Positions 1 through 9,161 are shown, numbered from the stretch's first letter. The stretch: DNA of 64,000 bases from Bacteroidales bacterium (GCA_029007825.1 JAQXIO010000038.1:18954-82953); one strand, 5' to 3'. Made by a program: numbers and translations. Notes: a model not told the origin generated them from the sequence alone.

Positions 1-273
1 GGCATAACCCGTTATAGTCAGCTTTAATATATAAAGAAATGGCAGCCGTTTTCTGATCTGCTTATTCTCGCATATAATCATATACCACGCCACTGCATTT
101 AGAACATAAGTTACCAACCAGATAAAGAGAATAAAAAGAAATCCCCACCCTATCGACTTCAGGTTATGCATAATTTCATCCAGACCAAAGCTCCGTACCA
201 TGATTACAAGTGCCACGATACCGACGACCCAGAAGATATTCTTCATTATTTTGGATTTACTGGGCTTGTTCAT
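1..273 (-). CDS. Multi-TM protein, likely flippase-like / LPG-synthase TM family (partial)
   Basis: Only the first 91 codons are in the window; the frame is open to base 1. The visible part has a short basic N-terminus (MNKPSKSKIMK), a hydrophobic segment at about residues 12-26 and a second at about 40-60, as expected at the start of the lysylphosphatidylglycerol-synthase TM region / UPF0104 family, inner-membrane proteins often linked to lipid or polyprenyl-glycan transfer. The ATG at 273 lies inside the last 17 bases of the upstream CDP-alcohol phosphatidyltransferase gene, in another frame, so the two are translationally coupled. The family call is a resemblance from a short stretch; membrane location is firm. 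Confidence 0.6.
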   Translation of the reverse strand, partial: MNKPSKSKIMKNIFWVVGIVALVIMVRSFGLDEIMHNLKSIGWGFLFILFIWLVTYVLNAVAWYMIICENKQIRKRLPFLYILKLTITGYA

Positions 274-1183
274 TTTCCAGTTTACATATTAAATTATTGC
301 AAATAATGCGGTACTTATAAAGCATATATACCAGCAAAACATTCAGCACGGTTAGTTCAAATACAAAGTAAGCCCACGGAATATTAAACAATAAAGAAAG
401 GAAAAGAACGATCGTTCTCGTATTGAAAGAAAGAATATTCGTGTATTTAAGCAGCGGAAGGCTCCTTTCCCGGAACTCTTCCCTCAACCACATAGGAAGA
501 CTATCGTCGGGAAAGCGCTGTTTCAGTATTTCCAACAACCGTTGCAAAACCGGGGTAAAACGTTCCTGTCCTCTCGTATATGCCAGATAAAAAAAGTCGA
601 AAAGTTTATAGATAAGATCTCTCCGGAAAGTAAGTTTCCGGTAACGCGTTTCGATATTTCTCGATGTCTCCAGCTCACTTCCTTCTCTTCCTTTCAAAAA
701 ATAGAGGTGAAGATTTCTGAAATAATCGCCCATCGAAGCTTGTTTGGCATGACAGTAACCTGCTGCAGCACCCAGAATCCAGATATTCACACCCCATTCG
801 GGTGTCATACGGAGTACAAGAGACACATAAATCGTAATAAACCAGATATCGCCGCACAAGCCGTCTAAAAGTCTTCCGAGACGGGTTTTAATTCCGGTCA
901 TGCGCGCCAACTGCCCGTCTGCGCTATCATAGGTATTCGCCCATATAAGCAGCAACATACCCGCTATGTTTATGTATATATTGCTGAAATAAAAGCACAC
1001 CGCCGCCGCAACCCCCAGAATAATACCCATCCAGGTTACAGCATTAGGAGTAATTCCAAGCCGCTGGAAAAAAAGTGCCCAGCAATAACCGACAGGGCGG
1101 TAAAACCAGATATCTATTGTTTCTTCGGTATCTCTTGATTTAAGTGACGCTTCGTAATTGTTCGTATTAATTATCCGTTCCAT
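257..1183 (-). CDS. CDP-alcohol phosphatidyltransferase family protein
   Basis: 308 aa integral membrane enzyme expected to move a phospho-alcohol between a CDP-activated donor and an acceptor alcohol, with release of CMP or equivalent. The family signature is visible: D86, D89, G90, A93, R94, then G103, D107 and D112. The last two aspartates are five residues apart (DGLCGD), one more than the canonical DxxxD, so metal-site geometry may differ or the family is a divergent branch. Several TM segments flank the motif (about 48-66, 70-84, 112-128, and a C-terminal pair near 250-292). It starts 3 bases after the ATP-grasp gene stops and overlaps the following membrane-protein gene, so it belongs to the pdxA-linked run. 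Substrate unknown. Confidence 0.85.
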   Translation of the reverse strand: MERIINTNNYEASLKSRDTEETIDIWFYRPVGYCWALFFQRLGITPNAVTWMGIILGVAAAVCFYFSNIYINIAGMLLLIWANTYDSADGQLARMTGIKTRLGRLLDGLCGDIWFITIYVSLVLRMTPEWGVNIWILGAAAGYCHAKQASMGDYFRNLHLYFLKGREGSELETSRNIETRYRKLTFRRDLIYKLFDFFYLAYTRGQERFTPVLQRLLEILKQRFPDDSLPMWLREEFRERSLPLLKYTNILSFNTRTIVLFLSLLFNIPWAYFVFELTVLNVLLVYMLYKYRIICNNLICKLENEQAQ

Positions 1184-1186
1184 TCA

Positions 1187-2074
1187 TCAAATTGCTAACA
1201 GAGCGGCCGCCTGTTGTTTTTTCGCAGCCGCATAGATCATTCCGGCTATACTCGCTGCTGCCCGGTCACGGCAGGGAGCAAAGCTCGGCCAGTCATTAAA
1301 ATCTATTATTTTTATGCACTTGTCGTGTTCATCTATTACACAATCGCCTCCGTAAATACGCACACCCAGCACCTGCGCAGCCTGACTGCATATTTTCTTC
1401 AGGTCCTGAGGATCGAAGTGAATTCCTTTGGGCGTTCCGTTTATCTTCTCCAATCCGAATTTGCTGTGATTGTAGTCCCCCGGATAGAACCAATGGAAAA
1501 AATCCGTATCGAGCACACCGTAAAATTTCACGAGATCACCTTGCAAATGCTCATTGATTACGGCCGTCTTAATCCCTCTCGAAGCATATTCACGAAGCAC
1601 ACTTTTGGCCTCCTCGATATTCCGTACAAAAGAGACATCGCTTCTTTGCATAGCCTGAAAATCCCCTCGTTTAATCCAGAACTCCGATTTTCCCAGCAAC
1701 TGCATATCATGCGTAGGATCGGTAGTCGTTTTCTCAATCAAACTTTCTGGATGAGGCACACGGTTGGAAAGCAACAGTTTCGTCATCTTTTCACGCGTAC
1801 AATTCTCAATGCCATAACCGGAATTCAATATCAACCGTCCGCTATCTTCCAAACGTTGCAGTTTACGGACAGTATGCCAGTCACGTGCCATATTGAATAC
1901 AACAGGCTGATCTATATCATTATTTACGAATTCCTTCTCGGTATATTCGATAACCTCACATCCCAACTCCCTCAGTTCATCGGCTGTCGATGAAAAGATA
2001 TAGGCATCGTTATCGATGTGATTCGGTGAAAACCGGCTATCCCTTCTAACCCCTGCTATTCTTAAATTTCTCAT
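1187..2074 (-). CDS. ATP-grasp domain protein
   Basis: 295 aa soluble protein with the layout of RimK/D-Ala-D-Ala-ligase-type ATP-grasp enzymes, which join a carboxylate to an amine or thiol through an acyl-phosphate. Seen: an N-terminal pre-ATP-grasp region ending in NSGYGIENCTREKM (about 84-97), where homologues have the pre-ATP-grasp/nucleotide-fold junction; a lysine-rich beta strand (FWIKRGD, about 132-138) fitting the ATP-binding lysine; and a C-terminal metal region with GGDCVIDE and DFNDWPSFAPC (about 242-267), where D/N side chains would hold Mg. It sits between the nucleotidyltransferase and the CDP-alcohol transferase with gaps of 22 and 3 bases. I infer that it adds an acyl or amino-acid group to the head group made here; the substrate cannot be read from sequence. 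Confidence 0.75.
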   Translation of the reverse strand: MRNLRIAGVRRDSRFSPNHIDNDAYIFSSTADELRELGCEVIEYTEKEFVNNDIDQPVVFNMARDWHTVRKLQRLEDSGRLILNSGYGIENCTREKMTKLLLSNRVPHPESLIEKTTTDPTHDMQLLGKSEFWIKRGDFQAMQRSDVSFVRNIEEAKSVLREYASRGIKTAVINEHLQGDLVKFYGVLDTDFFHWFYPGDYNHSKFGLEKINGTPKGIHFDPQDLKKICSQAAQVLGVRIYGGDCVIDEHDKCIKIIDFNDWPSFAPCRDRAAASIAGMIYAAAKKQQAAALLAI

Positions 2075-2096
2075 ACCACCCTGATCTTCTTATATA

Positions 2097-2795
2097 TTAT
2101 AATTGCAGGAATTGTTCCGCTTTTTTAATATCTGCTGCATGATCAATATCCATGATTTTACAAAAGTTCCAGGCTTTCAATTTATTGCCGTCTTCCAACA
2201 GTGCACGCTGATAATTACGCATTCGCGACACACCGTTTTCCATACAGGCATTGAGGGTATCGAGAGCCTTCCCTCCGAGACAATAAATCCCGCCCGACAC
2301 GTAACAGCAATCACCGTCATTATTATCCAGAAACGCAGTAATCTCGTCGTTCCCGTTCGTTTTCACCCACAACGGCTTTTCATCGTCTACAAACGAAGTT
2401 ACCCCCATGACACCGTCATAATTTTCCGTTTCGGCAACAAACCGAATAAAACGGCCGAACTCCTCCGGCATAAAGATCGTATCCACGGTAGTCAGGCAAA
2501 AAGGCTGACCCTCTATCACGTCGCTCAATGCATGAAAACTGTGCATCGAGCTAGGGGTAGATTTCACGATCAGATGTAAAGGAACAGGCAATTCCCATTT
2601 CGCAATATGTTCCTGCACCTCTCTCATCTCCCGGTTTACGATAATACTGATCGACAAAGCATTATTTTCCAGAAAAATACGCACCAGGCGATCAATCATC
2701 GCCTCGCCGTTCAGCTTTACCAAAGGTTTCGGCTCCCGTACACCCTCCTGTTGCAACCGGGAACCCTCTCCCGCCGCTATTATCGCATAATGCAT
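2097..2795 (-). CDS. Sugar/polyol-phosphate nucleotidyltransferase (MobA-like NTP transferase)
   Basis: 232 aa, a single nucleotidyltransferase domain. The N-terminal loop AAGEGSRL (residues 7-14) is the nucleotide-binding G-x-G-x-R signature, EPKPLVKLNG (21-30) carries the conserved Lys, and TTVDTIF with D105 is the metal-binding aspartate. Such enzymes activate a phosphorylated sugar, polyol or choline with CTP or another NTP. Next to a CDP-alcohol phosphatidyltransferase the natural reading is X-phosphate to CDP-X, followed by transfer of phospho-X onto a lipid, by analogy with inositol-1-phosphate cytidylyltransferase / DIPP synthase pairs. It begins 5 bases after pdxA stops. The identity of X is inference. 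Confidence 0.8.
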   Translation of the reverse strand: MHYAIIAAGEGSRLQQEGVREPKPLVKLNGEAMIDRLVRIFLENNALSISIIVNREMREVQEHIAKWELPVPLHLIVKSTPSSMHSFHALSDVIEGQPFCLTTVDTIFMPEEFGRFIRFVAETENYDGVMGVTSFVDDEKPLWVKTNGNDEITAFLDNNDGDCCYVSGGIYCLGGKALDTLNACMENGVSRMRNYQRALLEDGNKLKAWNFCKIMDIDHAADIKKAEQFLQL

Positions 2796-2800
2796 AACGA

Positions 2801-3898
2801 TTACATTTCTTCGTCTTTCGAGAGGTCTAACTTCTCATTATCGTTGCCTCTGTCATAAAATTGTTTTCTCAACGGATGCGCATTCGCCTCCTCATATCTT
2901 AAACGGTTTCTGTACACATCAATCGCAGTAAAAACAGCCTGTCTGAACGATTCGGCAGAAGCTTTGTTCTGACCGGCTATATCATATGCCGAACCATGAG
3001 CCGGCGAGGTACGTACAAAAGGTAGGCCTGCGGTAAAATTCACCCCCTCCTCCATTGCTATTGTTTTGAAAGGAGCCAACCCCTGGTCATGATACATTGC
3101 TAACACCCCGTCATATGCCTCATAACCGGAAGAACCGAAAAATCCATCCGCTGGATACGGTCCGAAAACAAGGATTCCGCTCTCCTGTATCTGCTTGAGA
3201 GCAGGGATAATAATATCCTGTTCCTCGCTACCGAGCAAACCTCCGTCACCTGCATGCGGATTAAGGGATAACACGGCAATACGTGGACGCACTACTCCGA
3301 AATCCTGTTTTAGAGAATTATTCAGTAATGTAACCTTCTCCTTTATATTCTTTGCCGTCACCTCATGTGCCACATCAGAAAGAGGTATATGTCCGGTAAG
3401 AAGCGCCACCCGTAAATTGTCCTTCAAAAGAATCATCAGCGATTTATGCTCATCGCCGGCACACTTTTCCAGGTACTCCGTATGTCCCGGAAAATGAAAA
3501 TTCTCATTTTGTATAGTATTCTTATTGATAGGTGCCGTCACAAGGACGTCAATTTCACCTCTCTTAAGGTCTGCCATGGCAGCTTCAAGAGCAAGAAATG
3601 CCGCCTGTCCGGCTTCGGTAGACGGGGTAGCTATTTCTACACGTACGTCTTCATTGATACAATTCAGTATATTCACCTGTCCCGGTTTCACCTCCTGTAT
3701 TCCCGCAATCTGGTTCATCATTATTTGCGGAAGTTCCATCACCTTACGGTGATAAGCTGCAATTTTGGACGATCCGTAAATTACAGGCGTACAGAGATCA
3801 ACCATCCGCTCGTCGGCAAAACATTTCAATATTACTTCGTATCCTATTCCGTTGATATCCCCGTGGGTAATACCAACCCTGATCTTATTATCCTCCAT
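2801..3898 (-). CDS. pdxA: 4-hydroxythreonine-4-phosphate dehydrogenase (PdxA)
   Basis: 365 aa, slightly longer than typical PdxA (about 330). Catalyses NAD-dependent oxidation of 4-phosphohydroxy-L-threonine in pyridoxal-phosphate synthesis. Family hallmarks are visible: the N-terminal GITHGDINGIGYEV strand, the metal-binding histidines in FPGHTEYL, LNPHAGDGG and AMYHDQGLAPFK, and the TSPAHGSAYDIAG segment near the C-terminus. The C-terminal tail after about residue 345 is charged and extra. It follows the DUF4837 gene by 14 bases and precedes the nucleotidyltransferase by 5, so it is mid-operon. PdxA-like enzymes also exist that act on other phosphorylated acids; the motif set here fits true PdxA. 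Confidence 0.93.
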   Translation of the reverse strand: MEDNKIRVGITHGDINGIGYEVILKCFADERMVDLCTPVIYGSSKIAAYHRKVMELPQIMMNQIAGIQEVKPGQVNILNCINEDVRVEIATPSTEAGQAAFLALEAAMADLKRGEIDVLVTAPINKNTIQNENFHFPGHTEYLEKCAGDEHKSLMILLKDNLRVALLTGHIPLSDVAHEVTAKNIKEKVTLLNNSLKQDFGVVRPRIAVLSLNPHAGDGGLLGSEEQDIIIPALKQIQESGILVFGPYPADGFFGSSGYEAYDGVLAMYHDQGLAPFKTIAMEEGVNFTAGLPFVRTSPAHGSAYDIAGQNKASAESFRQAVFTAIDVYRNRLRYEEANAHPLRKQFYDRGNDNEKLDLSKDEEM

Positions 3899-3912
3899 TC
3901 TGATCTTACTAT

Positions 3913-4953
3913 CTATTTCTCTTTCTCCTCGGCAATAGGAAGTTCGATCGTGTCGGAACTTCCGAATTCTCCGGGAAGCTTAAGGGTATATAATGAGGCT
4001 TCAGTAACCTCCAGTAAATTTCTTTTCTTTTTTTCAGGGGCAAATACAAACACTTCTGCTACGATTACGCGCTGATTCGTCTCGTCCAGACGAGCATGAC
4101 TGACAAAAGGTCCGCCCATCATATCTTTCTCCATACGCCATAAGCCCCGCAACTCTCCGCAATAAGATTGCATCACGGATATAGGAGTATAAAGAGGTTC
4201 TACCCGTTTTTCGGTAGTCATATAAGAACCGTCAAAAGCTCCCTGTATATTGATCTTCATTACGGAATCTCTCTTTGCCACAAGATAATCACGGGTAAAT
4301 GTGTTTAAATCAGTATAAGGGAAAGAATAAACGACAATATCCTTACGTCCGGCGCCCGCATCATTCGATGCCCAGAAAAACTGCTCGCCGGTTTTATATT
4401 TGTTTATATCATTCGGAATACGTAGTTCTACGCCAAAAGTATCTTTTATCATTCTCTCCGCATCAGCATTATATTTCTCCTGCAACAAAGCTACTCCGCG
4501 ACGAATCTCCACATCATTGAAAAATTTCACAATCCGGTCAGCATTCGTCTCTACAAAAAGCTGGAAAGCTGCTTCGTCAGGAGCCTGTATCTTCAAAACA
4601 GCTTGATTTGCTGCCCACACATCAGGTGAGTACGAAAATTTCGGAGCCGAATATATCTCCGAAATATCAGCAATCACGATATTTCGCACCATCTTCAGCA
4701 TCGAATCGAAAGTCTCTGTAGGAGAATAAGATATATCAAAAGAAGGTTCTGCCTGAGGCAGCCCCGGCACCTGTGTTGTCAGCGCCTCATAAAGAGCTCT
4801 TCCGGCCGGTTTCTCCCATTGTGCCTGGTTCATTACCACCAACACCTCATACGGTTTGCCCGACGAACCGAATTTTACCGGCGCTCCGCCTCCACATGAA
4901 GAGAGCAATAACAGCGCCATGCCAAATAAAAATAATAACGGTTTTCTTTTCAT
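3913..4953 (-). CDS. DUF4837 family lipoprotein
   Basis: 346 aa from the preferred start at 4953 (a longer frame begins at 4977 but adds eight residues ahead of a clean signal). The N-terminus MKRKPLLFLFGMALLLLSSC is a lipoprotein signal peptide with the lipobox Cys at residue 20, followed by GGG, so the protein should be lipid-anchored in the envelope. The body (SGKPYEVLVVMNQAQWE onward) matches the Bacteroidota family DUF4837, whose function is unknown. It lies 52 bases after rlmN and 14 before pdxA on the same strand, a neighbourhood seen in other Bacteroidales from memory. Confidence 0.85.
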   Translation of the reverse strand: MKRKPLLFLFGMALLLLSSCGGGAPVKFGSSGKPYEVLVVMNQAQWEKPAGRALYEALTTQVPGLPQAEPSFDISYSPTETFDSMLKMVRNIVIADISEIYSAPKFSYSPDVWAANQAVLKIQAPDEAAFQLFVETNADRIVKFFNDVEIRRGVALLQEKYNADAERMIKDTFGVELRIPNDINKYKTGEQFFWASNDAGAGRKDIVVYSFPYTDLNTFTRDYLVAKRDSVMKINIQGAFDGSYMTTEKRVEPLYTPISVMQSYCGELRGLWRMEKDMMGGPFVSHARLDETNQRVIVAEVFVFAPEKKKRNLLEVTEASLYTLKLPGEFGSSDTIELPIAEEKEK

Positions 4954-5005
4954 TGTTATTTTTACATTTAGTTGCAAATATACAAACTTTACTACTGACT
5001 AAACG

Positions 5006-6040
5006 CTATTTCTTTAAAGTTTGTTCTATTTTTGAAGTAGATAACATTCCGCATGCTGCTAAAATATCTTCTCCCCTTGAAGCCCTTATGGTACAAATTA
5101 TACCCTTCTCATTCAGTATATCCCGGAAACGTGTCATACGGGACATCTGTGTCCCTTGAAGAGAAACGCCCGGAATAGCATGGAAACGAATCAGGTTAAC
5201 CCGGCACATAAGCCCCTGCAACCAGCGTGCAAGCTCTTCCGCATCCTTATCCGTATCGTTCACTCCGTCGAAAAGAATATATTCGAACGACAGGCGACGC
5301 TGACCTGAGAAATCATAATTCCGCAGCTCATCCAGTAACTTTTTAAATGGATAAGGCCTTTCTACCGGCATAAGTGTCCGTCTTATTTCAGAAGTCGGGG
5401 CATGAAGACTTACTGCCAGATGACAATCAGATTCCCGAAGAAAACGAAGAACGCCGGATGTAATACCGATCGTCGATACGGTAATACGCCGCGGACTCCA
5501 GGCATATCCGTAAGACGAAGTAATGATCTCCAGTGCTTTTAACAGTTCATCAAGATTATCCATAGGTTCTCCCATCCCCATAAACACCAGATTTGTAAGC
5601 TGTGGGAATTCTGGAACGGACTGTATCTGGTTAAGGATCTCCCCCGAAGTAAGATTTCCGGAGAATCCCTGCTTACCCGTCATACAAAAAAGACAATTCA
5701 TCTTACAACCGACCTGCGATGAAACACAAAGAGTAACCCGTTCCTTATCAGGAATCGCCACAGCCTCGACATAACCTTTTCCATCTGCACGGAAAAGATA
5801 TTTCTTTGTCCCATCAGAAGAAGCTACACTTTCAACCGGTTGAGCCGTACCGATTTCATAGAATTGCTGCATCTCCTGCCGCTTTACGGCAGGAATATTC
5901 GTCATTTGTCCTATGTCGGTGACACTCTTTTTATAAAGCCAGTCTGCCATCTGCTTTGCAGCAAAAGGCTTAAGCTGCATCTTTTCGGCTACCAACGTCA
6001 ATTCAGCAAGCGTCTTTCCAAATAATCGTTCTCTCTCCAT
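5006..6040 (-). CDS. rlmN: 23S rRNA (A2503-C2) / tRNA (A37-C2) methyltransferase RlmN
   Basis: 344 aa radical-SAM enzyme that methylates C2 of A2503 in 23S rRNA and A37 of some tRNAs through a methyl-cysteine intermediate. The CxxxCxxC iron-sulfur motif is C112-C116-C119 (GCKMNCLFC), preceded by SSQVG; MGMGEPMDN is the SAM-binding GEP region; HAPTSEIRRTLMPV is the typical RlmN stretch; the C-terminal ILAACGML holds the second catalytic cysteine near residue 331. Length is normal. Leads the run rlmN-DUF4837-pdxA on the minus strand, with 108 bases separating it from the protease gene upstream. Confidence 0.96.
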   Translation of the reverse strand: MERERLFGKTLAELTLVAEKMQLKPFAAKQMADWLYKKSVTDIGQMTNIPAVKRQEMQQFYEIGTAQPVESVASSDGTKKYLFRADGKGYVEAVAIPDKERVTLCVSSQVGCKMNCLFCMTGKQGFSGNLTSGEILNQIQSVPEFPQLTNLVFMGMGEPMDNLDELLKALEIITSSYGYAWSPRRITVSTIGITSGVLRFLRESDCHLAVSLHAPTSEIRRTLMPVERPYPFKKLLDELRNYDFSGQRRLSFEYILFDGVNDTDKDAEELARWLQGLMCRVNLIRFHAIPGVSLQGTQMSRMTRFRDILNEKGIICTIRASRGEDILAACGMLSTSKIEQTLKK

Positions 6041-6148
6041 CGTTAAAAAAATCCGAACCTAACCAAATCTCAAATTACCCTCCGGAAACAATGCCTAAAA
6101 CACTTGTCCTTCGTCATATTTGTTCCGGTAATCAGCCAACCCGGCCTC

Positions 6149-7834
6149 TTACAATGAAACTTTAATGGTTTCATCCCCGATCCGGATAAGATAGAACGCA
6201 TTCGGATTGAGATTCCAGCGATTTTCACCGCTATACAATGTCTTTGTCTCTATCAACTGGCCATTCGCATTATAAATCTGCGCTTGCCGCGGTTCATCCC
6301 TATCCCAACGGATTACCACAGCTCCGCTTTCAACACGCCATACAATGGAAGATAAATCGTCAATCTGCGTATAATCAGACAAACCGGTATAAAACAACCC
6401 GTCGAATGATCCGTTCGTTATTCCCAACGGATCGAGCCAGGGCGCTAATTGCGTTTCGGGTGATTCATCGAAATAATTCCAGTGAATATCGAAGCGTCCG
6501 AAATAATCGGGTGCGTCCTTCGGATTCGGATCAGCACAAGTCGATGCACCCCCTGTCAAAGTTCCTATGATCCGTTTATTGGCATTAAAAAGAGGCGAGC
6601 CCGAAGAACCCGGTGCCGTACTGCCATAACCATTCGGCGTACGGCTCCATGTCACCCCCCAGTAACCGTACGACAATCCGCAGAAAACACCATCTTCAAA
6701 TTTTGCACAGGGATACTGCACAGGAGAAACTCGTGTCGAATAAGTAGATATACGCTTAAACTGTCTCCGTTTCAAATTGACCTCAGCCGGATGATGTATG
6801 CACACACCCGATGTACTTTGCGTTGCCGTATAATCCCATCCGTTCCAGTAAAGGTTCCAGTTGTCCGGCGGCGTTTCAGAAATCTTCAGCAAAAGCATAT
6901 CAGACCCACCATTGTAAGAACTGTAAGCAATTCGTTTACAACCGCTCAGTTTCTTGTTCCCTAACGATATATCACCGTTATCGCAACCACTCTCTTCAAA
7001 GTCAAAGACAAAATACGACTTAGCCTTATCGGTATCCGAAGTAGCCCCTCCACAATGATAGGCAGTTAAAAAATAAGGCGTTCCGTCCTGCCGGGTATTA
7101 TTAACCAGACTTCCGGAGCAAACATACCATTCTCCATTTTGAACAAATGTCATTTGAGCCACACCCCGTTTCGCATTCTGCCATCCGTCACCCTCAGGCG
7201 AACAGTTAACACTGACGAAACAAGAATCGCTGTATGGAGAAGACGACCTGCCGGACAAACGGTTCTGATGATCGCCATAAATATATATAAGCTCACTTAT
7301 TACCAGTTCCGTGTCGAAACTCTGGGGATTCCGCATATTCAGTTCCACAGTAATGGTTTCTCCCTTTACCGGAACCACGGTCAGTATTCCCGAAGAATTA
7401 TTATTGTCCCGCGTAAACGCACCAGAGACCTGGCTCTTATCACCGTTATAGACATACAATTCCGACCCTTCCGCAAGATGGTATTCCGAAAAGACCACAC
7501 CGATCGCCTTCGCACCGGGTGAAGAGAAAACAACACGCCATACAAGGTCGCCATTAGGCAATTGTTCCCAGCTTCCGCATTCTGTAATCGACTTGCCTAC
7601 ATTCAGCGAAACACCCACCTTCGGAGGCATTCCGTTCGGTTCATCTCCTGCCGTAGTCCTGAAAGAACGCGATTCGGACATCGGAAGATATATCACCGTA
7701 GTATCTTCGGGTTCGCTCATTATAAAATTATCCGATAACGGTGTACCCGGTTGTGATAATTGGCTAAACACCGGAAAAACCGCAAAGAGCAAAAGCATGG
7801 TTTCCGGCAAAAAATAAGTCAAAAGTTTTTTCAT
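6149..7834 (-). CDS. Secreted trypsin-like serine endopeptidase with C-terminal T9SS-type sorting domain
   Basis: 561 aa from the ATG at 7834 (the frame extends one codon further to a TTG). A signal peptide (MKKLLTYFL... ending near VFSQ, about residue 25) directs export. The protease core resembles lysyl-endopeptidase-type S1 proteins: catalytic His in LTAYHCGG (H260), Asp in GSDMLLLKI (D312) and Ser in APGSSGSPLF (S411), with many cysteines for disulfides. The last 80 residues form a beta-rich tail (VRWDRDEPRQAQIYNANGQ, ending GDETIKVSL) resembling a T9SS type A sorting domain, consistent with PorE and PorQ elsewhere in the window. Likely surface-attached or released. Exact cleavage specificity is not predictable. 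Confidence 0.85.
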   Translation of the reverse strand: MKKLLTYFLPETMLLLFAVFPVFSQLSQPGTPLSDNFIMSEPEDTTVIYLPMSESRSFRTTAGDEPNGMPPKVGVSLNVGKSITECGSWEQLPNGDLVWRVVFSSPGAKAIGVVFSEYHLAEGSELYVYNGDKSQVSGAFTRDNNNSSGILTVVPVKGETITVELNMRNPQSFDTELVISELIYIYGDHQNRLSGRSSSPYSDSCFVSVNCSPEGDGWQNAKRGVAQMTFVQNGEWYVCSGSLVNNTRQDGTPYFLTAYHCGGATSDTDKAKSYFVFDFEESGCDNGDISLGNKKLSGCKRIAYSSYNGGSDMLLLKISETPPDNWNLYWNGWDYTATQSTSGVCIHHPAEVNLKRRQFKRISTYSTRVSPVQYPCAKFEDGVFCGLSYGYWGVTWSRTPNGYGSTAPGSSGSPLFNANKRIIGTLTGGASTCADPNPKDAPDYFGRFDIHWNYFDESPETQLAPWLDPLGITNGSFDGLFYTGLSDYTQIDDLSSIVWRVESGAVVIRWDRDEPRQAQIYNANGQLIETKTLYSGENRWNLNPNAFYLIRIGDETIKVSL

Positions 7835-7899
7835 CAAATATTTTTTTCAGATTATTCTCCTAAAATATGCACCGTAGCAAACGGTGAAGTTTATCATTA

Positions 7900-7907
7900 C
7901 AAAGGTA
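7900..7907 (-). promoter_or_regulatory. -7 element (TACCTTTG) of the protease gene
   Basis: On the minus strand TACCTTTG matches the Bacteroidota -7 consensus TAnnTTTG and lies 66 bases upstream of the protease start. No convincing -33 TTTG is seen at 19-21 bases. Confidence 0.4.
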
Positions 7908-7941
7908 GAAATTCAAAAATAGAATTCGTACTTTCGCATAT

Positions 7942-7949
7942 TATTTTTG
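7942..7949 (+). promoter_or_regulatory. -7 element (TATTTTTG) of mnmA
   Basis: TATTTTTG matches the TAnnTTTG consensus and lies 19 bases upstream of the mnmA ATG, implying a very short leader. The -33 box is not clear. Confidence 0.4.
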
Positions 7950-7968
7950 AAAAAGGAACATACCATAA

Positions 7969-9042
7969 ATGGAGATTGCAGCATTAGTTTCAGGCGGTGT
8001 AGATAGTTCGGTCGTAGTATATCGGTTAAAAGAAATGGGATATGACCCCACTATTTTCTATATCCGGATCGGCATGGAAGATAAAGACGGTTATATCGAC
8101 TGTCCTGCTGAAGAAGATATAGAAATCACCTCTTACATAGCACGGAAATACGGTTGCCGCTTTGAAATCGTATCTTTACACGATGAATATTGGGAAAACG
8201 TAGTGAGTTACACGATTAACGCAGTAAAACGCGGCCTTACCCCCAATCCTGATATGATGTGCAACAAACTGATCAAATTCGGTTGCTTCGAAGAGAAATG
8301 GGGAAAAGATTTCGACTACATTGCGACAGGCCATTACGCAACGACTTCTGTTATAAACGATAAAGTATTCCTCTCAACGGCGAAAGATCATGTTAAAGAC
8401 CAGACCTATTTTCTCGGTCAGGTAGATTATATGCAGGTTTCGAAACTGATGTTTCCCATCGGCAACCTGCTGAAAAGTGAAGTGCGCAGAATTGCAGCGG
8501 AACAAGCATTACCGAGTGCCCAACGTAAAGACAGTCAGGGTATCTGTTTCCTTGGAAAAATCAACTACAACGATTTTATCAAACGTTATCTCGGAGAACG
8601 CAAAGGTAAAATCATAGAACTTGAAACCGGAAAAATACTGGGCAAACACAACGGCTTCTGGTTCCATACCATCGGGCAGCGAAAAGGGCTCGGACTAAGT
8701 GGAGGACCGTGGTTCGTCGTAAAAAAAGACACACAACGCAACATTGTCTATGTATCGAACGGCTATAACCCCGAAACCCAGTATGGCACGGTAATTAATT
8801 TGCAGGGTTTCAACTTTATCACGCTCGACCCATGGGGAGATTTCGAAGGAGAAAAGGATATCGCATTTAAAATCCGGCATACACCCGAATTTACATTCGG
8901 AAAACTGGTAAAAATCGGCGATATCTACCGTATCTATTCCGATGAAAAGGTACAGGGAATTGCAGCGGGACAGTTCGGTGTCATATATGACCGCGAATGC
9001 CGCCTCTGTTACGGAAGCGGAATGATTATCGGACAGGAATAA
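7969..9042 (+). CDS. mnmA: tRNA 2-thiouridylase MnmA
   Basis: 357 aa. Transfers sulfur to U34 of tRNA-Lys, -Glu and -Gln using ATP. The PP-loop SGGVDSS is at residues 8-14; the catalytic cysteine pair is C98 (NPDMMCNK) and C193 (SQGICFLG); GHYATT and DQTYFLGQ are tRNA/adenylate-site motifs; the C-terminal barrel ends in [12 protein letters not shown]. Length is normal. Single-gene unit between a divergent protease gene and convergent prs, closed by a shared palindromic terminator. Bacteroidota often carry two MnmA-like genes; this one keeps all catalytic residues. Confidence 0.95.
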   Translation: MEIAALVSGGVDSSVVVYRLKEMGYDPTIFYIRIGMEDKDGYIDCPAEEDIEITSYIARKYGCRFEIVSLHDEYWENVVSYTINAVKRGLTPNPDMMCNKLIKFGCFEEKWGKDFDYIATGHYATTSVINDKVFLSTAKDHVKDQTYFLGQVDYMQVSKLMFPIGNLLKSEVRRIAAEQALPSAQRKDSQGICFLGKINYNDFIKRYLGERKGKIIELETGKILGKHNGFWFHTIGQRKGLGLSGGPWFVVKKDTQRNIVYVSNGYNPETQYGTVINLQGFNFITLDPWGDFEGEKDIAFKIRHTPEFTFGKLVKIGDIYRIYSDEKVQGIAAGQFGVIYDRECRLCYGSGMIIGQE

Positions 9043-9097
9043 AATCGCAGCCCTTTTTCCGGCAAATAAAAATTCCGATTATTTTACTAGAGAAACA

Positions 9098-9123
9098 AAA
9101 AGCCTGCCGGTACCGGCAGGCTT
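9098..9123. terminator. Bidirectional terminator between mnmA and prs
   Basis: A perfect 26-base palindrome (arm AAAGCCTGCCGGT) lies between the convergent 3' ends of mnmA and prs. Read on the minus strand it is followed by a T-rich run (TTTTTGTTT with the stem end), on the plus strand by CTTTCTTC. Confidence 0.9.
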
Positions 9124-9161
9124 TCTTCACGTTGTAAGCCGTGAGTAAGGATTTATAAAAA

